Shown: positions 1-11,829 of the stretch, piece by piece
Numbering within the stretch: position 1 is the first letter of the stretch
Layout of the letters: each line of letters begins with the position of its first letter
NCBI RefSeq assembly: GCF_001653235.2
Contig: NC_035793.1
Coordinates: 4,402,001-4,466,000 of the forward strand
DNA length: 64,000 bases
Direction of reading: 5' to 3'
From: Pochonia chlamydosporia 170
Taxonomy: Eukaryota > Ascomycota > Sordariomycetes > Hypocreales > Clavicipitaceae
Translations under genes and position numbers: made by a program
Notes under the pieces: model-generated
What the model was told of the DNA's origin: nothing
The model's input: only the letters and a program-made list of their open reading frames with translations
The model's database searches: none

Positions 1-779
1 GCAATTATAGCAACTCAACATGCCCACGAGAAGGTGTTTGGAGACATATCTGCATATCCGACAACCCAATTTGAACAAGTTTGCGACTGCTACGCAAGAT
101 ACTCTGCGAATATTCGGCATATACGATACTTGTCAGGTGGGCATGTGCCTGCAAGGGTAGGTTGTGGAACATTTGAACCAACACGAAAAAGGCGTTACCA
201 GGTAACTGGTGGCTTTACTTGACACCCGTTGGCTGACACTGGGGATGGTGTACTTCCGCTATTTACTTTATTACTTAAAACAAAACAGAACAAGCGACCA
301 TGACACTCCAAGCATCCTTATTAATACCAAGTGACGGAGCGCCTCGTTCTTTGACGGACGATTGCAGTCGTACAAATGGAAATGGTATTTCTAGGTATCA
401 GACGCCTTGCCCGATATCCAATACTGTCGCCCGCGAGTTGTGAAGCCCGCGTTCAAGGCAACCCAATCCCGCCCGAGGCATACTATGTATGCTGTGAAAC
501 AACAGAAAGCGGTATACATAGCGCCGCCTTTTGACCTTTGACGCCCAAAGGCTCTTTAGACCATACAAAATCCCGATTGGCCAACTTCGAGTACTTTGTT
601 TTGAGTGCAAATGTCTTCGTCGCACAGGGCTTCTTGGCCGAGGTTCGATCCCCAACATATCTCTCACGAGTCACGAAAGTTTCCCTGTGTCGAGTTGCTG
701 AAAGCCAGCGACTTCAGCTTTATATCTAGTGTAATTCTCAAGTCTAAGTACAATACAATAGCTAAAAATATCTAACTCG
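1..779. other. intergenic, no gene supported
   Basis: Only short open frames without family features. The motif GGTTCGATCCC near 643-653 resembles a tRNA B box, but flanking bases do not fold into a T-arm or acceptor stem. Any gene upstream of the window edge cannot be judged. Confidence 0.5.
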
Positions 780-2625
780 CTACTTCGACCCATCAACAAT
801 CTTCAACACGTCCGCAAAAGTCTTGCCCGAAAACGCCGGCGTATCCGTCTCACACTTCTTCCCCTTCTCCGGAATCTTCCCCGTCGCAAAATACTCCCTC
901 ACAGCACGAACAACACACGCCGACGGTTGCGCAAAAGAACCATGCTGCACACACTAAGTTAGCAACTTTCTCAACACCCTAGGGGAACACAAAATGCAAA
1001 CATACCCCATAAGACTTCAGTTCAATAAGTCCACTGCCCTCAAACCCACTACTCATATTATGCGCCGACTGATAAGGAGTCATGGGATCCCAAGTATTCC
1101 CAATAAACAGCAACGGCTTCTTCGTCTTCACGTGAAAGTCACCGCCATATCGCTCCTTCGCATCCATCTTCCACTGCGCGCACGCCATGTCCGAAAACAT
1201 CAAGCTATCGGCAATAGCCTTCGAAGTGTTGTACTTCTCGTTGACGACAGGCATAAAATCCTCGCGAGAGACGACACGCTTGATGTCCTTGTCGCCGCAC
1301 TGAATACCGGGATTGGCATCCGGAGTTACAGAAGCTTGGACGTTGCCTCGAATCTTCTTTTCGTATTCAATCAGCGTCGTGGCATTGTTTTTGTTGAACA
1401 GATCGCCCAGACTCTTGGCGAGATTGATCCAGGAACTTGGCCCATAGAGACTAGCAACAACAACATTCTTAATCATGTCGTAGTCGACGATATCGGTGCC
1501 TACTCGGACGGGATCGTATTTGACCTTGTACAAAAAGTTCCAAAACTGGCGCTCTAGCTGTGCGGCAGTGTGGTTCTTGCTGGCTAGGGGACAGGTGGGT
1601 GACTCGACGCAGTGTTTGAAGAAGCCGGAGAAACTTTCGTCGGCCATTAGGTTCATTTGTTCGTCGCTGGGATTCACGTTAGCGAATGTTGGAGTAGCTC
1701 AGATGGCTATACATACTGTGAGTGGTAGTACTCGTGGGCGTTTTGAACGCCATCTAGGATAACCTTATCCATGCGGTCGGGGAACATGGCTGCAACGGTT
1801 GCTCCAAGAGTAGTTCCGTAGGAGAATCCTGTAATCTCTTGTTAACCAGTGATACGATAGACAGCGAATGAAGGCTCAACTCACCCCAGTAGCGCAACAA
1901 GCCATCCTCGCCGAGGGCATCCACCACAGTCATCAAGTCCCTGGCCGTAAATGCCGTACCAACATACGATCCAATGCTCTTCTTGCGCTCGTAACACGTC
2001 TCGGCAACTACGCCTTGACCGGCCCAGGTTCTACCCAGTGCGTTGTCGGAAGAGTTGCTGTAGGTTGGGAATTTGGATGTAAATGCAGCCAGCTCAGTCT
2101 CGTTGCGGCAAGTGAATGTCAAGGTGTTGACGGTACCACTATGAACCAATTAGCCACTGTCAAATTGAGGATGCTATGAGAATTGACGTACCGAGGATCA
2201 AAAGCTACCAGATCATGCTGATACCCAACAGAGCTACGCAGGGTATAGTCGTCAGCAACAAATCGCCCAAACTTGTAACAGTTAATCACTCACGGCATAA
2301 GTTGATCCATCTGTTCCAGCATTCCTGTACGACCAGCATCACCAGGTCCACCAAAGTTAAACAGAATAGTCCCCTTGGACGGCTTCTTCACCGCTGGAAC
2401 CCTAATCAGCTCCAGTGTAACCGTCTCTTTGGAGTCCCTCTTGGTGTAGTCCAACGGAGCCGTGACATTGGCACATTCAATCGGCAATTTACTCGTCTTT
2501 AGCTTCTCGAGAGCCGCGTCGCACTTGGTCCATTTAATGCTGCAGTTGGAATTTCTTGCTTCGAGAGGGACTGTCACCGCATTGGCAGCGGCTACCAGAG
2601 AAAGATGTATCAACGATGGCTTCAT
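780..2625 (-). CDS. secreted alpha/beta-hydrolase, S33 tripeptidyl-aminopeptidase-like (TAP family)
   Basis: Predicted secreted serine hydrolase or exopeptidase of 521 residues. ATG at 2625 opens a signal peptide (MKPSLIHLSLVAAANA). Exons: 2294-2625, 2192-2233, 1885-2138, 1717-1828, 1006-1666, 780-944; phases agree throughout. Visible motifs are the oxyanion-region FNFGGPGDAG, then HDLVAFDPRG, the nucleophile elbow G-F-S-Y-G with Ser212, the acid region GNTWDPMTP and the catalytic histidine in SYGHGS (His468, first codon of the last exon). The C-terminal part matches the TAP-like C-terminal domain seen in fungal and Streptomyces tripeptidyl aminopeptidases. The second exon is only 42 nt. Substrate cannot be read from sequence; family members cleave N-terminal peptides or hydrolyse esters. 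The next gene is 4 kb away on the other strand. Confidence 0.88.
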
Positions 2626-5600
2626 GTTGGGCTATTTGGTTTGACGTTTACACTTTCATCTTGGAAAAGGTTTATGATCTTGATGTATTATATACTTGCT
2701 CGTGTTTAAATGTGTGTCTATTTATTTCCTATTTTGACGTCATGACAGCGGGCCTGATAGCCTCCAAGAACTAACTGCTTGAATTGGCTTACACAACGTC
2801 AAGGCCAAGAACATATTCCCAAGGTTGTCCTTCTTTTGGACGCTGTGGGTCTGTAGTTCCCAATTGGGTTGTACGCACCGCTAATATGTCATTTCTCTGA
2901 GGCGTAAGAGATCTGCAACGGCTGGGCCACTGAGCTGGCATGGCAGGGTAGTTAGGCTGCATGTCAGATCTAGGCTTACGGCCCTTGGTGGATGGCACTG
3001 CCACCTAGGTCATCACTTTTGTGTTCAATTGATTCAAATTTGGGTCTCTTCTGTTAATTGAGAGGGAGCTCTGGCAGTGGCTTAAACTGACAGGTTGCGA
3101 TCCGCTAGCCAAGAAGTGTCAAGAATGTTGTTGCGAGTTGTCATTAGAAAGTAAATCTTTAGCAATTGGGAACTCTGAAAATTGTTCAATCACATTTATC
3201 CTCCATTGCCATGAAAGTAGCAAGCCTTGGTCAAGTTGCTGGTAAACGCAAGTGCTGGTTCTCGCGCCAGAAATAAAGTTCCGCTCCATGGACTCGCCAA
3301 TGAAGCATTTCGCTAAGAACACAAACTGCGATGATCAACGCTTAACACACCTGTCAATACATAATGTGCTATTTGTGGCAATGCACAACCATTTGGCCAT
3401 GAAGATCTACCGGCTCAAGTCCGCCGGACAGCTTCTCCGTAATCTCCAGTGTCCACACGGCGCGTTAAGCTTCTTATTACGGCAAGCTGTATAGCTTTAG
3501 ATGCCCAAGCTGCGCGGCTATGTCAGGATGCCGCAGGGAAGATGTTATGGCCTCCGCGGCTTGGATCGCGCAACTGGCCGCAGCATCACAGCCCGTGATC
3601 TCATCGTTCGTGGCGAAAGAGGACAATGCCTGGTTTTGACAGTCGCTCGCCACTACGCATTCCCATGAAGTAGGGCAGTGAGAAAGTAGTCTTTTCTCAG
3701 CCGCTGCGGTAAACAACTTGCTAGCAGCGGCCAATACCAAGCCTGAGGTTTTGCTTTGTTAGAGGAATTGAGAGCTAACTCGTCACAGCAGCTTCAAAGC
3801 GCGTCATCATACGCGCGGGATGGAGAGCCTTGACTGCTGGGAAATTTGACGAACAAACACGGCCAAGTTGCCGTTCCAAATCTTGGCTTGTCCATGCAAC
3901 GACATGGCAATGCCTGGGCCGTAATTAAAGTCAATGAGCTATTGGTAGGGTTTGATCGTGAATATTATGTAGAGCCAAACACGCTGCTCCGTACGTCTGT
4001 GGGAGTCACGGCCACCTGGTACCGACGACGAAGAAATCTCAACACCCGTCGGAGTGGAAGTTGTAGTCTGTTCTGTGTGTGTTTATTTGATCCAGAACTA
4101 GAACTTCAATTGTATATAACCTGTGATTTCTTGTGGAAAAGTGTACTTTGCCTGAGGACTGCCACTCTGCGCACACGGCCGAATTGGTCGTCATGTTCGC
4201 GGTCAGCATGATGATGATCCGAATTGCTCCACCACGATCTCGTGTTATCCCGATATTGGACTCTCAAACGTTTGTTTCTTTCACTGAGCGCGCGTCAAGG
4301 AATGGAATGTGCCAAAATTTAACGTCTCCCAAGGCGGCGCGACGATGGAGCTTCGACACCAAAATGTTTCAGTTCACACGGCTCACGCCGTTAGGCCTCA
4401 AAACTAATTAATCTCTTACCCTGCAGCTCAACTTTGGATTTCTCAATTCATAGTAGTTCTTAGGGGAGTTCCTTTCAAGTGTTTGGCATCTTATTCTTAA
4501 CTAATAGAAACCAATATGTACATTTTTGAGGTTGTACGTCCACATCTATCTTTTACTGTGATCAATGGCCGTGGATTTAGTTAACCAGCGAAACTTGGAA
4601 GTTTGGTCGTCGCTCGGTTGCGGACACAGTTCAGTCTTTCTTTTCAGTACTAATGACAGGCTCACAGTTGTCGGTGAATGTGCCCTAGCATGCTTGGTCT
4701 TCACGAGACCCATTCATGTCTTACATTGGAAGAGGGAATATTCTCCCCCTTCCACTACCTGGCAAGAGTCACGCCCAGGTGTTGTAACGCATTCAAGTTG
4801 ACGATCTTGAGGTTCTCATGCAGCAGTTGCGGATTGGTAGCGAGCACTTAAACTCCTACGGTGTCAACTTCTTGAACCTCAACTGTTAAGCTTAGTGGGT
4901 CATTGAATATTTGAGAGCATATTGATGTTTGCGCGCTTTCTCACGGGACATTCTCTCCTCGGACTTGTCTATGCAATTTACCAAATAGCCACGGTCATAG
5001 GCAGCCCAGGTGAAGCTAATTGTGTATTGCAAGACTTGACTATTCGGCCAAACACATGAGACTATGCTGTCATACATGTGCACATTAAGTGCCAAGGAAA
5101 TCCTGACTTGGAGTCAAGGTCCTCTTCGAAAGACCGTTACATCCGCCTCGGGTTGGATATCGTCCATAGACGCCAAAGTTGCCTCAAAACACATCAGGGA
5201 AGCAACAACTCGGATCACCCGCGGCGATGCGCCTCGAGAAGGACAAGCCGGGCTACTTGCTCCGGTCATGGGCCGACAAGCTGGAAGTATGCTTGCTCTC
5301 AGAATCAAGTTTCCTCCATAATCTTGCAACTGAAATGCGCAACCAACTCTGAGGATCGGGAGGCTGGGAAGCCAGAACAAGTCAGGATGCAGCCCTAATA
5401 CCACCACATTCCCCGGGAGTAGAAAGCAGAGCAGTGATGGAGGGGAGTGAGCCACCGAAATGGTGTGTTGAGTAAATGAGGCGCGAGAGCCAGAGACTTG
5501 GCAAGGAACTGTGTTGGTCGACGTCCGATCCATACTCTATTTTGATGCTAAAGATGGATGAGACACAAGGTGAAATGTACCGCTGTATGGATGGCAAGTT

Positions 5601-6683
5601 TGTGAAGCGGACAATTCCACGGTAAACTACCTACACTGAAATGAACTCAACTGAAAAGTCGAACTTGGAAACGCGTCGGTCATGTTGGTTCCCAAATTCC
5701 GATTCGACACGTCTCAGAATGCGGGTGGACAAGACAAAACCTTGAAAAATTGATGGCAGCATCCCGCATCAAACTACATACTAAACTGGTTGCTATTGCC
5801 GCAGTCAAAGCGTGGAAATGAATCAAGACATTGGCTCCCAGTCCTTCCCGTCGTTTTGACAACTAAACACCACATTTTACTCAGTTCTCAACTCCGTCTT
5901 GTTTCCTCAGCTTATATCATATGTGACTCTGCGTATGGGCGGTGATACTCTCACATGCAGACACGGCAACTTGTGTTCAACACCACGCCTCATCGGAGAA
6001 TTACCACCGCCAAGCCCTACTTCCAGGCACCATATTCGTCCCTGGCAGCTAAAGCGGGGGATCCAGGGGCAAGATTAAGCTAAATCGACGGTGGCGTGCC
6101 AACTTCTCCAGCCCAACCACCTCAAAACGCGTTTCCATTCCCTCCATCCAGCATTCGCTCTCATGAACCGCAAACAATAACCTGCAACCACCACAATGAC
6201 CGCCATATTAACATGCCCAAACAAATATCCAATGGTCTCGCTAGACAAAACCACCCGCAAGGCTGAAGTGCCGCCAAACGCAAATGTCTCTCCACCATTC
6301 CGCATTCAGTTGTCTCCGTAACCGTCGCGACATGAGACACATGTCTCACTGACAACACGCCTCGATTCTTCAGGTCCTCGTTCAGAATACCTGAGTCTTC
6401 GGACCGTTCACATCGCCATGTCGATCAACGCTAGCTACTCGGCAGAGCATTCCTGCTACAAACGCGTGATTAGCACACGCAAACAGCTGTCAACAAGATG
6501 CTGCTGAAGCTGAATATTCAGCACAGCTGATTACCATGCCGGGCCAGATGTTATTTAAGGATGGTGCGGCCACTTTGATCTCACTTGACGGGAGAATTAG
6601 CTTAGTTTTTCCAAGAGCCTCTCTGGACTCGTTACTCTCGTTGTTTGTTTTGCCCGATATACATTCTTTTGGAACAACTAATC
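2626..6683. other. 4 kb intergenic region, no supported gene
   Basis: Many open frames of 60-140 codons on both strands, none with a recognisable domain, signal peptide plus splice pattern, or family resemblance. A TTATTTAAG TATA-like element at 6551-6559 lies about 130 bp before the start codon of the following wall-protein gene. A short minus-strand frame with one hydrophobic stretch (6075-6305) is noted but not called. Confidence 0.5.
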
Positions 6684-9500
6684 ATGAAGGGCGTCATTTT
6701 CCTGGGAGCTGTCTCCCTCGCGGCTGCGACCGTGGTCGACAGCGCCAAGGACTCTTGCGCGAATGTGAATGTTCAGGGGGCTTGTTATCGAGCGGTTGAG
6801 GCTTGGAAGCAGGGACAGAATGTGAAGAGAGATATGCTGGACAGGGAGGAGAGCTTGCCGGCGGCGATGAAGGTCTGCGGAGATATGAAGGCGGCTCGGG
6901 CAGCGTTGGATTGTCGTGTTAGTCGTGCTGTGAAGAGGGATCGTGTTGCGGCGCAAGCTTCAAGTGCTCCGGCTTCATCCGCCCCGGCATCTTCTAAGCC
7001 TGCTTCAAGTGCTCCTGCGTCCTCAAAACCCGCTTCAAGTGCACCAGCTTCAAGCGCTCCGGCATCCTCGAAACCGGCGTCGAGCGCCCCGGCATCATCT
7101 AAACCAGCATCCAGTGCCCCAGCTTCATCCAAGCCGGCATCTTCTGCTCCGGCATCAAGCGCCCCAGCGTCCTCAAAACCCGCCTCGAGTGCTCCGGCAT
7201 CGTCCAAGCCAGCATCCAGTGCACCAGTATCGTCTAAGCCGGCCTCAAGTGCTCCGGCTTCATCTAAGCCAGCCTCGAGTGCTCCGGCCTCATCTAAGCC
7301 TGCTTCAAGCGCCCCAGCTTCTTCGAAACCTGCGTCGAGCGCTCCGGCATCATCAAAACCAGCTTCAAGTGCTCCCGCATCGTCCAAGCCCGCATCATCT
7401 GCTCCGGCCTCATCTAAGCCAGCCTCGAGTGCTCCCGCATCGTCCAAGCCAGCATCCAGTGCACCAGCCTCTTCCAAGCCTGCTTCAAGTGCCCCAGCAT
7501 CGTCTAAGCCGGCCTCAAGTGCTCCGGCTTCATCCAAGCCAGCATCTTCTGCCCCGGCCTCATCTAAGCCTGCTTCAAGCGCCCCAGCTTCTTCGAAACC
7601 TGCGTCGAGCGCTCCGGCATCATCAAAACCAGCTTCAAGTGCTCCCGCATCGTCCAAGCCAGCATCCAGTGCACCAGCCTCTTCCAAGCCTGCTTCAAGT
7701 GCCCCAGCATCGTCTAAGCCGGCCTCAAGTGCTCCGGCGTCTTCTGCTAAGCCATCGTCTGCTCCCGCATCTTCAAAGCCAGCTTCGTCCAAGCCCGCTT
7801 CGAGTGCCCCTGCATCCTCAGGAAAGCCATCCAGCGCACCAGCATCATCTGGCAAACCCTCAAGTGCGCCGGCTTCATCTGGAAAGCCTTCAAGTGCCCC
7901 AGCCTCATCTGGGAAGCCTTCCAGTGCTCCCATGTCGTCCGCCAAGCCTTCCTCTGCGAAGCCGTCAAGTGGTAAGCCTTCAAGTGCACCTGCATCGTCA
8001 GGCAAGCCTTCTAGCGCCCCAGCTTCATCCATGAAGCCCTCAAGCAAGCCAGCATCGTCAATGAAGCCCTCATCAGGAAAGCCATCCTCCACCAAGTCGA
8101 TGCCATCCAAGCCTGCCTCATCCGGAAAGCCCAAGCCATCTTTCCCACCTCAGCCACCATTTGTCGGACCCTTCAGGTACCTCTCATGCTACAAGTCGAC
8201 TCGAGGCTTCCCTACCTTCAAGCGAATTGCCTCAAGCCCCCGTATGAGCCTCGACCTGTGTGCTTCTAGCTGCGACTCTCCACTCTTCGGAGTCTTCAAC
8301 AAGTAAGTCAACATACACGCAGTCCAAGTTGATCTTTTATACTAATGAAACTGTAGTGACTGCTTCTGCGGCCAGAGACTTGACGGAAGTGACTTCAGGG
8401 TTGATGAGAGAAAGTGTGACATCATCTGCCCTGGTAACATGCGTCAACGCTGCGGTGGCCTCGACAGACCCGGCCTGCGTCCTCGTGATGACATCCCAGC
8501 AGATTGGCTCCTGTCTATCTATGAGCGCCGGGGAGGTAACCCAACCACTACCAGCAAGGTCATTACCAGCACCAAGGTCATCACCATCACGTCTTGCCCA
8601 CCTGCTGTCACCGACTGCCCTATCGGCCACAAGATCACCAAGACGTGGACTGCAACTGTTCCCTGGAGCCATGGCTGGGAGTGGGAGTGGCACAAGAAGA
8701 AGGTTACTTGCTACGGAGACTACTGCGTCTCTGGTTATCACTGCGATGAATGTGAACGCCACCGTGTCGTGTACGATGGCGGCAGCTACCAGTGCGAGGC
8801 GTCGTCTGACCCCAACTGGCACAGAATGGTTCACTGCGACGGTGGTAAGTGCTACTACTCCAAGTGCCACGGCGACGGTTGCAACAAGAAGGTCGTCTGC
8901 TGGGATGGCCAATGCACTTCTGAAGTTTGCTACGGTGACGAGTGCAAGAAGAAGCTGGTCTGCCACGACGGCCGCTGCGAGCACCAGTCTTGCCATGGTG
9001 ATGACTGCCACAAGAAGTGGGTGTGCAAGGATGGCAAATGTACCGTTGATCCTGGCTGCACTGGAGACTGCATGGCTCCTCCTCCTGGTAAGAAGATCGT
9101 TCCCGGTGGGTCAAGCTCCGGATCTTCAGGATGGTCTGATCCAGGTAAATCCGGCTCCCATGGATGGTCCGATAAAGGCAAGTCTGGTTCACAAGGTTGG
9201 TCCGATCCAGGTAAGCCCGGCTCAGGCTCATCAGGCTGGTCTGACCCTGGCAAATCTGGTTCATCCGGATGGTCTGATCCAGGCAAGCATGGACAGGATG
9301 GCGATTCTGGAAATAGGGGCGGTAAAGGAGGCTCTGGAAACCAGGGCGAGTACGGTCATGACGGTCACAAGCCTGGTCCCGCGCACATCAAGACTGCTGT
9401 GCCTCCTAAGAACACCTCACCTGTGGCAGCGGGCTCTAACAAGGGCATGGTTACTTTTAACCTCCTCGCTGCAGCAGTTGGTCTGGCTTTCTTGATGTAG
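6684..9500 (+). CDS. GPI-anchored WSC-domain cell-wall protein with Ser/Ala/Pro repeat stalk
   Basis: 920-residue surface protein. Exons 6684-8302 and 8357-9500 (54-nt intron, GTAAGT...GTAG) restore the WSC motif FGVFNNDCFCG. Order: signal peptide (MKGVIFLGAVSLAAA); a small four-cysteine module to about residue 82 with KR dibasic sites near 47 and 82; about 75 pentapeptides ASSAP/ASSKP (about 92-480); one WSC domain (about 497-570); a linker with TTTSK; a Cys-rich zone with repeated CxDGxC...CxGDxC units (about 655-778); five SG..GWSDPGKSG units (about 789-851); and a hydrophobic C-terminus (FNLLAAAVGLAFLM) typical of a GPI signal. WSC domains are thought to bind carbohydrate. The repeat stalk should be heavily O-mannosylated and lift the WSC head away from the wall. 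Likely role: adhesion or wall sensing. It has no cytoplasmic tail, so it is not a Wsc1-type signalling sensor. Confidence 0.9.
6957..8130 (+). repeat. in-frame 15-bp (pentapeptide) minisatellite with higher-order duplications
   Basis: DNA encoding alternating ASSAP and ASSKP units, drifting to SGKPSSAPA near the end. Two long exact duplications sit on top of the unit: 7284-7390 recurs at 7554-7660 (offset 270), and 7428-7528 recurs at 7638-7738 (offset 210). Offsets are multiples of 15, so frame is kept. Exact identity over more than 100 bp implies recent expansion by slippage or unequal exchange. Confidence 0.95.
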
Positions 9501-10410
9501 ATGTCTCGCGGTTGAGATGGACTACTAGCGCGAGGGTTGCGTTCTCTTTTTGCCGTGTAATTTTCTTGTATGAATAATGATACTTTGATCATTCTATTAT
9601 CTTTATATGAAAAGTATTGTCTCCATGTGCGATATGTTTGCCGTTTACTGCGCTGCCATAGTGAATGAGTTGGTGTTTCTCATACTGCCTGGCTTGTAGT
9701 TAACCAATATTTCAGTCTACAACTGCCATAGTAGACGGTGGACCAACAAGTAGGCTAGTTGCTTATGTGAAAGGTGCCTGTCACAATCACATTTTTGTTG
9801 ACACAGCTGGGGAGTCAAGCAGCATTTGTAGATGCATTGCAGTCTATTTACTTCAGAGGAAATCTAAGTACTCGTAGCAATACGCTCTCTTCCATTACAT
9901 TTAAATACAATACATCTGTATTGTATGTTTTGGAAATACTATGAGACTCAGACAAAACGGTGAAGGCCAAGGCCACAGCGGCTCTTGTTAACATTGTTGC
10001 ATAGAGACGGCATCTAAGCTGCTCATGCGTGATTCAGCATTGCACACAGCCCCAAATTCCAAATAGAGAGAAATTAACTACCCAACAAATCGAAAATAAA
10101 TGTAAATTAATGCCAGCGAGATTCGGTACACCGGCACTTGCGATCTGCAATGTTACAAGCCAGTACTCCATATAAATTGCTCGTTTGCGGGACATGGATC
10201 CTACTTGTCAGCACTAGTGCAATCTTCCATAGATGTACTGTCTTTTTGCAATAAATGAAGCATCTACCTAGGTAGTCAGAAGTTCATTCACACCATACGG
10301 CACATCACCTGTGCAGTGGGGGCTAAAACCACAAGTGACCTCATCACATCCATCAACCTCACCTCACCACCACACCTCACAACCCTTCACGTCGCCACAT
10401 CAAAACCACC
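9501..10410. other. intergenic: 3' region of WSC gene and promoter of 2EXR gene
   Basis: AT-rich, with no open frame of note. The final 100 bp before 10411 are C/A-rich (CACCTCACCACC type), as is common just upstream of fungal start codons. Confidence 0.5.
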
Positions 10411-11208
10411 ATGAAATCATTCCCCCAATTCCCAAACCTCCCCACCGAGCTCCGCGCCCAAATATGGCAACACGCCCTCCCACCACCCCCCCAAAACCCC
10501 CTCTACATCTACACCAAAGGCTGCTGGCAACCTCACACCAACTCCTCCAACTCCATCACCTACTCCTTCAACCACTCCCTCCTCCCGCCCGCCGACTTCC
10601 CCATCCCCCTCTTCTTCGTCAACCGCGAAGCCCGCACCATAGCCCACACCTACATCCACCAGCAAAACCTCTCCATCCGGTACAACGCCCCGTCCCAATC
10701 CCTCAAATTCGTGCGCCCCTTCAACACGACCCTCGACACGCTGTACATCCCATCCGACAAGTTCAACGACTTCATCTGCGAGCCGGCAGAGCGGCAGTTC
10801 GAGCCAGACCTGCTGGAGCAGAATCTGGGGTGTCCGCCGCCGCTGTTCACGAGGATGGCTATTTCGCGGGAGACGCTGCGGGATGAGGATGAGCCTATAT
10901 TTGAGTTTTTTGAGTGGTTCTACGGCGTTGAGAAGGTGTTTGTGGTTCTTGATGCGGAGGAGCTGGAGAGTGGGGATGAGTTGAAGGTGCAGCCGAGGTG
11001 GGAGATGGAGTTGGAGGAGTCAGTTTTAAGCTGGGATGGAGGAAAGCGGGAGTTTGTGTGGCGAGGAAGAAGGGATGCGGATGATCGTGGGGAAGTGCCG
11101 TATGAGTTGATGGAATATAAGGCTGCTGGTGCGGGTTTGCGTGAGAGCATTGAAGAGCATCAGAAAGAGTCCTTTGAGATATGGCCAGCCCATGCGGTGA
11201 TGAGGTGA
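10411..11208 (+). CDS. 2EXR-domain protein
   Basis: Single-exon gene of 265 residues. The N-terminus FPQFPNLPTELRAQIWQHAL is the hallmark opening of the fungal 2EXR domain, an F-box-like module very common in Pezizomycotina, followed by the usual LFFVNREAR...TYIHQ block (about residues 69-88). The C-terminal half is acidic and variable. The ATG at 10411 sits directly before the domain in a good context (ACCACCATG). The molecular role of 2EXR proteins is not established; a link to ubiquitin ligases is only assumed from resemblance to F-box proteins. Codon use is strongly C-ending in the first half and G-rich in the second. Confidence 0.8.
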   Translation: MKSFPQFPNLPTELRAQIWQHALPPPPQNPLYIYTKGCWQPHTNSSNSITYSFNHSLLPPADFPIPLFFVNREARTIAHTYIHQQNLSIRYNAPSQSLKFVRPFNTTLDTLYIPSDKFNDFICEPAERQFEPDLLEQNLGCPPPLFTRMAISRETLRDEDEPIFEFFEWFYGVEKVFVVLDAEELESGDELKVQPRWEMELEESVLSWDGGKREFVWRGRRDADDRGEVPYELMEYKAAGAGLRESIEEHQKESFEIWPAHAVMR

Positions 11209-11367
11209 CGGCATATGGAGGATCGTCCTGGTCACTAATGTTGGGATGCCGGGTGCATGGGACAAAATGAACATGGTAAGGGGGTCGTCAACTGAGCAAA
11301 AGGGACGCATGATAGATTCGTGAAACTCGGTTGGGCATCACAGCAAGCTTAAATTGCGATCACAAGT

Positions 11368-11829
11368 TTAATATTTGGCTATCATATCGCACAAACCAAA
11401 CATAAACCAACTCAAACACACCAAACTAAATGTCCATCTGGTAAATCGCCCTGAAAAGATTTCCCAACCCTGAAACAAAATGTCATACACAATACTCCAG
11501 AAAGCTCCCAGGCACTGCAGGCAAAGTGCCCAAAAATGCCGTTCCAAGGCGCAAAGGGGTATCACCGATAGAATTGAATAAAAACACAAAAGCCAGATGG
11601 AGCCCCCCACAAAAGCGAAGGTCAGAATGGAAATGACGAGTGGTTTGTTGTCTGGGGAATATCCCCAGTACTTGGCATCCTTGGTCGCTCGCTTGTCTTC
11701 TTGGCTCTGAGCTTTTCGCATCCGGGGAAGCGTCAGATGAAGACCTGTTGACAAATGCCTAATACAATAGTACAAAATATATATGTCCAGCCAGCAAGCA
11801 GACACATTGCGCGCCACGCCTCGGACCAT
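11368..11829 (-). CDS. possible small multi-pass membrane protein
   Basis: An open frame of 153 codons with two or three hydrophobic stretches (VISILTFAFVGGSIWLLCFY; CALERHFWALCLQCLGAFW; WTFSLVCLSWFMFGLCDM) ending shortly before a stop at 11368. No family is recognised. The true start is uncertain: the internal Met of MRKAQSQEDKRATKD is plausible, and a GTGTCT...ATTAG segment upstream could be an intron joining an exon beyond 11829. It converges on the 2EXR gene. It may equally be a decayed or chance frame. Confidence 0.3.
   Translation of the reverse strand: MVRGVARNVSACWLDIYILYYCIRHLSTGLHLTLPRMRKAQSQEDKRATKDAKYWGYSPDNKPLVISILTFAFVGGSIWLLCFYSILSVIPLCALERHFWALCLQCLGAFWSIVYDILFQGWEIFSGRFTRWTFSLVCLSWFMFGLCDMIAKY

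Noticed and set aside
640..656. B-box-like GGTTCGATCCC suggesting a tRNA or SINE
   Set aside because: The T-arm stem does not pair, no convincing A box at the right distance, and no acceptor stem.
5114..5533. 139-codon minus-strand frame in the 4 kb gap
   Set aside because: No recognisable motif and no splice partners; consistent with chance in about 50% GC DNA.
6075..6305. 76-codon minus-strand frame with one hydrophobic stretch
   Set aside because: No signal peptide, family or splice support; could be chance upstream of the WSC gene.
6943..8034. 363-codon plus-strand frame in another phase across the same repeat
   Set aside because: Leu/Arg/His/Pro repeat translation of the same minisatellite; ends with the repeat.
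6785..8134. 449-codon minus-strand open frame opposite the WSC protein
   Set aside because: It is an Ala/Gly/Asp repeat frame forced by the GCx-TCx-CCx/AAG codons of the plus-strand repeat, which contain almost no reverse stops. No start context or family.
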